Positions 7,516 to 10,685 of a stretch of DNA of 10,685 nucleotides are shown piece after piece. How positions within the stretch are numbered: the stretch's first letter is position 1; every line of letters starts with the position of its first letter. The notes under the pieces are model-generated. The model saw nothing but the letters and a program-made list of their open reading frames with translations. It did no database searches and had not been told where the DNA came from. Where the stretch lies: assembly GCA_900772435.1 (NCBI GenBank), contig CAAHEM010000073.1, positions 1 to 10,685 on the forward strand, in the 5' to 3' direction. The DNA is from Bacilli bacterium (lineage in GTDB: Bacteria; Bacillota_I; Bacilli_A; RF39; UBA660). The position numbers and the translations under genes are program-made.

Positions 7516-8066
7516 TGAAGGAGTATATTAAAAGTAGAATATTAATGACTTTTGAAGCAATAATAATATGTTCTTTAATACTATTATTAAATAAGGGCTC
7601 TTATGAAAAGAGTTCTCTTTCTATTGCTTTAAATGATACTATAGATAAATCAGTAGATAAAGATGTAATTCAAAAAACACAAAACACTCTTTATCAAGAA
7701 GGAATACAAAATCCACTTTATACATTTATAGGAGAATTAACTGGATATACTGGAGACTGTCCACTTTGTACAGGTTATTTAGCATGCCCACCAAGAACAA
7801 ATGTAATAAAAGAAGGAATATATTATAATGATAAAAAATATGGCAAAGTAAGAATCGTAGCTAGTAGTAAAAACTATCAATGTGGAACAATATTAAAGTT
7901 CAATGTAGGAAAGCTATCAGATGAACCAATGATAGCAATAGTACTTGATAGAGGAGTAAGCGGTAACGTAATAGACTTACTTACTGATAGCCAAGACTAT
8001 GCAGTTAAAAAAGTAGGAAGAGTAAGAAACTTAAAATTCGAAGTATTAAGAGAAGGATGGAAATAA
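7515..8066 (+). CDS. Membrane-anchored 3D-domain protein with cysteine cluster
   Basis: 183-residue protein with an N-terminal signal anchor (hydrophobic stretch about 9-27) and a C-terminal 3D domain, the double-psi beta-barrel related to lytic transglycosylase MltA and to B. subtilis YabE/YuiC/YocH. The aspartates are visible at D145 (LDRGVSG), D154 (VIDLL) and D158 or D161. The middle carries C82, C85 and C91 (CPLCTGYLAC) and then C123 (YQCGT), a pattern that suggests disulfides outside the cell or a metal site. The likely role is peptidoglycan remodelling at the outer membrane face; activity is inferred. It occupies the place of yabE, between tatD and rsmA, but lacks the DUF348 and G5 repeats of YabE. 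The start is set by AAGAGGT (7503-7509) five bases upstream and by the promoter just before it. rsmA begins one base after its stop. Confidence 0.8.
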   Translation: MKEYIKSRILMTFEAIIICSLILLLNKGSYEKSSLSIALNDTIDKSVDKDVIQKTQNTLYQEGIQNPLYTFIGELTGYTGDCPLCTGYLACPPRTNVIKEGIYYNDKKYGKVRIVASSKNYQCGTILKFNVGKLSDEPMIAIVLDRGVSGNVIDLLTDSQDYAVKKVGRVRNLKFEVLREGWK

Positions 8067-8067
8067 T

Positions 8068-8841
8068 ATGAAATTTGATTATAAAAAATCATTAGGGCAA
8101 AACTTCTTAAAAGATAAAAATATCATCAATAAAATAGTAGACTCTATAAATCCTACAAAAGAAGATTTAATAATAGAAATAGGCCCAGGAGCTGGAGCTC
8201 TTACTAAAGAACTAGTAAAAAAAGAATCAGATGTTATATGTTTTGAAATAGATACAAGATTAAAAGAAATGCTAGAACAAATAGATAATAATAAATTAAC
8301 AGTAGTATTCAAAGACTTCTTATCTATTAATATAAATGATTATATTGATCAAACTAAATATAAAAATCTTTACTTTGTAGGAAATTTGCCTTATTATATA
8401 ACAACTGCGATTATAAATAAAATAGTAAAAGAATCAAACCCATACGAAATAACAATAATGGTTCAAAAAGAAGTAGCTGATAGATTCAGTGCTAAACCTG
8501 GAACTAAAGACTACGGTTCTATAAGTGTATTTTTACAATACAACTTTGATATAGAAAGAGTATGTAATGTAAGTAAAACATGTTTTGAACCAGTACCAAA
8601 AGTAGATAGTTCAGTTATTAAGTTCAAAAAAAATAAAAAAATAAAAGCAAACAACGAAGAAAAATTTTATAAACTAATAAAAGATTCATTTACTCAAAAG
8701 AGAAAAAATTTAAGAAACAATCTTAAAGGATATGACCTAAATAAAATAGAAACAATATTACAAAAATACAATAAAGACTTAACTGCTAGAGCAGAACAAT
8801 TATCTATAGAAGAATTTATAGATATATCAAATAACATATAA
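8068..8841 (+). CDS. rsmA: RsmA/KsgA, 16S rRNA adenine-1518/1519 N6-dimethyltransferase
   Basis: KsgA/RsmA dimethylates two adjacent adenines in the helix 45 loop of 16S rRNA and acts as a late checkpoint in 30S subunit assembly. All family motifs are present: SLGQNFLKD (8-16), SAM-binding motif I EIGPGAGAL (37-45), the acidic ribose-binding E60, catalytic NLPYY (106-110), an MVQKEVADR block near residue 131, and the CFEPVPKVDSSVIKF block near 172-186. The C-terminal helical domain includes TQKRKNLRNNL. The length of 257 aa is a little below the usual 270-290. An AGAAGGATG ribosome site within the end of the 3D gene precedes the ATG, one base after that gene's stop. In B. subtilis rnmV (ribonuclease M5) lies immediately upstream; it is absent here. 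Loss of this enzyme is the classic route to kasugamycin resistance. Confidence 0.97.
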   Translation: MKFDYKKSLGQNFLKDKNIINKIVDSINPTKEDLIIEIGPGAGALTKELVKKESDVICFEIDTRLKEMLEQIDNNKLTVVFKDFLSININDYIDQTKYKNLYFVGNLPYYITTAIINKIVKESNPYEITIMVQKEVADRFSAKPGTKDYGSISVFLQYNFDIERVCNVSKTCFEPVPKVDSSVIKFKKNKKIKANNEEKFYKLIKDSFTQKRKNLRNNLKGYDLNKIETILQKYNKDLTARAEQLSIEEFIDISNNI

Positions 8842-8848
8842 ATATGAA

Positions 8849-9556
8849 ATGAAATATAAAATTAAAAGAACAATAAAATATATAGGAGTAATAGCAATAA
8901 CACTATTACTTTCTTTTAATGTACAAAAAATTATAGAATGGAAAAAAGATAGTAAAGAAACGGAAAATATTATAGAAACAATAACACCAAAAGTTATAAA
9001 AGAAGAACATCTAACAGAAGAAAGCAAAATAATTAATAAAGACATTGTAGGATGGTTAAAGGTAAATAATACAAATATAGATTATCCCTTTGTTAAATAT
9101 AAAGATAATAAATACTACTTAAATCATAATTTAAAAAAAGAAAAAAGTTCATCAGGATGGATATTTTTAGACTATAGAAATAACATAAACCTTAAAAATA
9201 AGAATAGCATTATATATGGACATGCTAAAAAAGATAAAACAATGTTTGGGACATTAAGATACGTACTAAGAAAAGAATGGTATAAAAACAAAGAAAATCA
9301 AATTATAAATATAACAATAAATAACAAGAATTATAAATATAAAATATTTTCAATATATACAATCAAAAAAGAAAACTATTACTTACAAACTAAATTTAAT
9401 AATATAAAAGAATATAAAGAATTTATAGATATTTTAAAAAAAAGAAGTATATACGATTTTAAAATAAACACTAAAACTATTAATTATATCCTAACACTTA
9501 GTACATGTTATAAAGATAACAAAAGAGTTGTAGTACATGCTAAATTAATTGAATAA
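8849..9556 (+). CDS. srtB: Class B sortase (transpeptidase)
   Basis: Cysteine transpeptidase that joins proteins bearing an LPXTG-like signal to the cell wall or to other proteins. The catalytic triad is visible: H125 in IIYGHAKKDKTMFG, C220 in LTLSTC and R226 in KRVVVHAKL. The TLSTC spacing, the GWL and GWIFLD segments and the length (235 aa) fit class B rather than class A or E. A single N-terminal membrane segment (about 11-26) gives the inside-to-outside anchor usual for class B. No Shine-Dalgarno sequence precedes the ATG; a two-codon ORF (ATG AAA TGA at 8844-8852) overlaps its start as ATGA and might allow coupling to ribosomes finishing rsmA. No sortase substrate or other cell-wall sorting gene is visible in the window, and a sortase is not part of this block in B. 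subtilis. Codon use looks like its neighbours, so there is no obvious sign of recent transfer. Confidence 0.9.
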   Translation: MKYKIKRTIKYIGVIAITLLLSFNVQKIIEWKKDSKETENIIETITPKVIKEEHLTEESKIINKDIVGWLKVNNTNIDYPFVKYKDNKYYLNHNLKKEKSSSGWIFLDYRNNINLKNKNSIIYGHAKKDKTMFGTLRYVLRKEWYKNKENQIINITINNKNYKYKIFSIYTIKKENYYLQTKFNNIKEYKEFIDILKKRSIYDFKINTKTINYILTLSTCYKDNKRVVVHAKLIE

Positions 9557-9593
9557 TTTTTATATAAAAGAATATTATTAACTGGGGGAACAT

Positions 9594-10358
9594 ATGTTTA
9601 AAATAGGTGATCTAGTTACAAGAAAAAAATATGGTAATGATATAATTTTCAAGATAGATAAAATACAAAATAATACTATTTATCTAAAAGGAGTAGATGT
9701 AAGACTTTATGCAGACACAAAAGAAGATGATTTAATACTCGCAACAATTCCTAAAAAAAAAGAAATAATTAACACTATCAGGACACTAAAAACTGATGAA
9801 TATTTTTATATTCCAGGTACAATATTACATTTAGACGGTGATAATGAATATTTAGAGAAGTGTATGGACTTTTATAAAGAACAAAAAATAAAATGTTTTG
9901 GATATATATTCAAAGAAAGCGAATTTAAAGATAATGTAAAAAAACTACTCATAAAACATAATCCTAATATTTTAGTAATAACTGGACACGATGCTCACTA
10001 CCAAAAAAGAAAAAATAATGAATCATACAAGAACAGCAAGTATTATATAGAAACAGTATTAGAAGCAAGAAAATACAAAAACAATCATAAAGATCTAGTA
10101 ATAATCGCAGGAGCATGTCAAAGTGACTATGAAGGTTTAATAAAAGCACAAGCAACATTTGCATCAAGCCCTAAAACAATAAATATTCATGCACTAGATC
10201 CAGCAATAATCGCATCCACTATAGCATTAACGGATAAAACAGAAGTTATAGATATAGAAAAAACTTTAGCTAAAACTAAATATGGAAGTGAAGGTATGGG
10301 TGGAATTATAATTAATGGAATGATGAACACCGGATACCCAAGAAAGGATATAAATTGA
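9594..10358 (+). CDS. yabG: YabG, sporulation-specific cysteine protease
   Basis: Clear YabG homologue (254 aa against 290 in B. subtilis). YabG is a mother-cell protease that processes spore coat proteins in Bacillus and prepares germination proteins such as CspBA and pre-SleC in Clostridioides difficile. The N-terminal part (1-50) matches the small beta-barrel start of the family (FKIGDLVTRKKYGNDIIFKI). The catalytic region contains ILVITGHDAHYQ (126-137) with H132 and IIAGACQS (170-177) with C175, the conserved His and Cys pair, followed by FASSPKTINIHALDP (189-203). The shorter length reflects a missing linker around residues 55-70. The ribosome site GGGGGA lies 5 bases from the ATG. In B. 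subtilis the gene has a sigma-K promoter; I find no good match in the 37-bp gap upstream, so it may be read from the 3D promoter here. It is strong evidence for sporulation ancestry. Confidence 0.95.
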   Translation: MFKIGDLVTRKKYGNDIIFKIDKIQNNTIYLKGVDVRLYADTKEDDLILATIPKKKEIINTIRTLKTDEYFYIPGTILHLDGDNEYLEKCMDFYKEQKIKCFGYIFKESEFKDNVKKLLIKHNPNILVITGHDAHYQKRKNNESYKNSKYYIETVLEARKYKNNHKDLVIIAGACQSDYEGLIKAQATFASSPKTINIHALDPAIIASTIALTDKTEVIDIEKTLAKTKYGSEGMGGIIINGMMNTGYPRKDIN

Positions 10359-10570
10359 ATATTAAAAAGATAAAAAATGATATATTAGAATTAAAAGATA
10401 CAAAACTTAAAATCAAAGTAAATATTGGAAGAAATAAACATGAATATTATGAAGGAATAATAGAAAAACTTTATAATAATTTATTTACAGTAAAAACTAA
10501 TAAAGGACTTAAATCTTTTACTTATACAGACGTTGCAATTAAGCAGGTTGTACTAAGCAAATTTACGTAA
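10355..10570 (+). CDS. veg: Veg family protein
   Basis: Small protein of 71 aa matching Veg (DUF1021, about 86 aa in B. subtilis), a predicted small beta-barrel protein. In B. subtilis it is very highly expressed and has been linked to biofilm matrix control through SinR and to spore germination; its biochemical role is unsettled. The conserved features are the N-terminal helix with KIKNDILELKDTKLKIKVNI and a following GRNKHEYYEGIIEKLYNNLF-like stretch ending in an FTYTDV motif. The start is TTG, overlapping the yabG stop by four bases (TTGA), with AAAGGAT at 10343-10349 as ribosome site. The next in-frame ATG is absent, so TTG is the only workable start. Unlike B. subtilis, there is no strong promoter of its own in view. 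Placement between yabG and spoVG agrees with the family's usual position. Confidence 0.87.
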   Translation: MNIKKIKNDILELKDTKLKIKVNIGRNKHEYYEGIIEKLYNNLFTVKTNKGLKSFTYTDVAIKQVVLSKFT

Positions 10571-10576
10571 AAAAGA

Positions 10577-10605
10577 TTGATATTCAAAAATATTTGTAAT
10601 ATAAT
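10577..10605 (+). promoter_or_regulatory. Sigma-A-type promoter for spoVG
   Basis: TTGATA (10577-10582), a 17-bp spacer and a perfect TATAAT (10600-10605). Transcription would start near 10611-10613, leaving a leader of about 23 bases. B. subtilis spoVG is instead read from a sigma-H promoter; I see no clear match to that consensus here. Confidence 0.72.
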
Positions 10606-10609
10606 TAAA

Positions 10610-10624
10610 TTAACAAAATGTTAA
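10610..10624. promoter_or_regulatory. Perfect 15-bp palindrome at the spoVG transcription start
   Basis: TTAACA (10610-10615), AAA, TGTTAA (10619-10624). The six-base arms are perfectly complementary. It begins four bases after the -10 element, covers the expected transcription start and runs into the AAGGAGG ribosome site (10623-10629). It could be a repressor operator or a short leader hairpin beside the ribosome site; the regulator is unknown. Confidence 0.45.
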
Positions 10625-10634
10625 GGAGGTACTT

Positions 10635-10685
10635 ATGGAAATTACATCAGTTAGAATTCGTAAGGTTGAAAGAGAAAATTCTCGT
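10635..10685 (+). CDS. spoVG: SpoVG, N-terminal 17 codons (cut by window end)
   Basis: The first 17 residues, MEITSVRIRKVERENSR, match the start of SpoVG (MEVTDVRLRRV in B. subtilis). SpoVG is a small nucleic-acid-binding regulator (about 85-100 aa) that affects sporulation septation, cell-wall and virulence genes. A perfect AAGGAGG ribosome site at 10623-10629 lies five bases before the ATG, and a good promoter stands upstream, so high expression is expected. The location after veg matches the B. subtilis order, with sspF, ispE, purR and yabJ missing in between. The rest of the gene is outside the window. Confidence 0.9.
   Translation, partial: MEITSVRIRKVERENSR

Noticed and set aside
9549..9578. 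Sigma-A-like promoter before yabG (TTGAAT, 18 bp, TATTAT)
   Set aside because: The elements are imperfect and transcription would begin within the ribosome site; no sigma-K match found either.
10307..10312. TATAAT within the end of yabG as a veg promoter
   Set aside because: No acceptable -35 element lies 16-18 bp upstream.

Overview
The window is a strongly AT-rich, densely packed stretch of bacterial chromosome with every gene on the + strand. The gene set (RicT, a YabB-type methyltransferase, RsmI, Pth, Mfd, SpoVT, TatD, a 3D-domain protein, RsmA, YabG, Veg, SpoVG) is the Bacillota block that lies between holB and mfd/spoVT in Bacillus subtilis. TGA, TAA and TGG are used in the standard way. 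YabG, SpoVT and SpoVG point to a spore-former or a recent descendant of one. AT richness, A/T-ending codons and a compact Mfd would suit a deep-branching Bacilli lineage (for example near Erysipelotrichales or RF39) or a low-GC Clostridia. That placement is inference.

Layout. Positions 20-6622 form one tightly coupled run: ricT, trmN6 (GTG start inside ricT), rsmI, pth, mfd (start inside pth) and spoVT. Most junctions overlap or are separated by a few bases; the largest gap, 39 bp before spoVT, carries a perfect inverted repeat that includes part of the spoVT start codon. A roughly 100-bp spacer with direct repeats and a candidate promoter precedes tatD (6729-7475). A perfect-consensus sigma-A promoter (TTGACA, 17 bp, TATAAT) at the 3' end of tatD begins a second unit: a membrane-anchored 3D-domain protein, rsmA, a class B sortase, yabG and veg. 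A third promoter (TTGATA, 17 bp, TATAAT) with a palindrome at its likely start site drives spoVG, whose first 17 codons end the window.

Functionally, the first half concerns RNA and translation upkeep (tRNA and 16S rRNA methylation, peptidyl-tRNA recycling, an RNA-processing cofactor) plus transcription-coupled repair. The second half mixes ribosome maturation (rsmA) with envelope and sporulation genes (3D domain, sortase, YabG, Veg, SpoVG). The order differs from B. subtilis: pth-mfd-spoVT sits where abrB-metS would be, rnmV is missing between tatD and rsmA, and a sortase is inserted between rsmA and yabG.

No RNA genes, insertion sequences, CRISPR arrays or convincing intrinsic terminators were seen. 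No gene-free stretch exceeds about 110 bases. I see no clear undescribed system. The most interesting signals are the start-proximal dyads, the cysteine-rich 3D protein and the sortase embedded in a housekeeping/sporulation operon.
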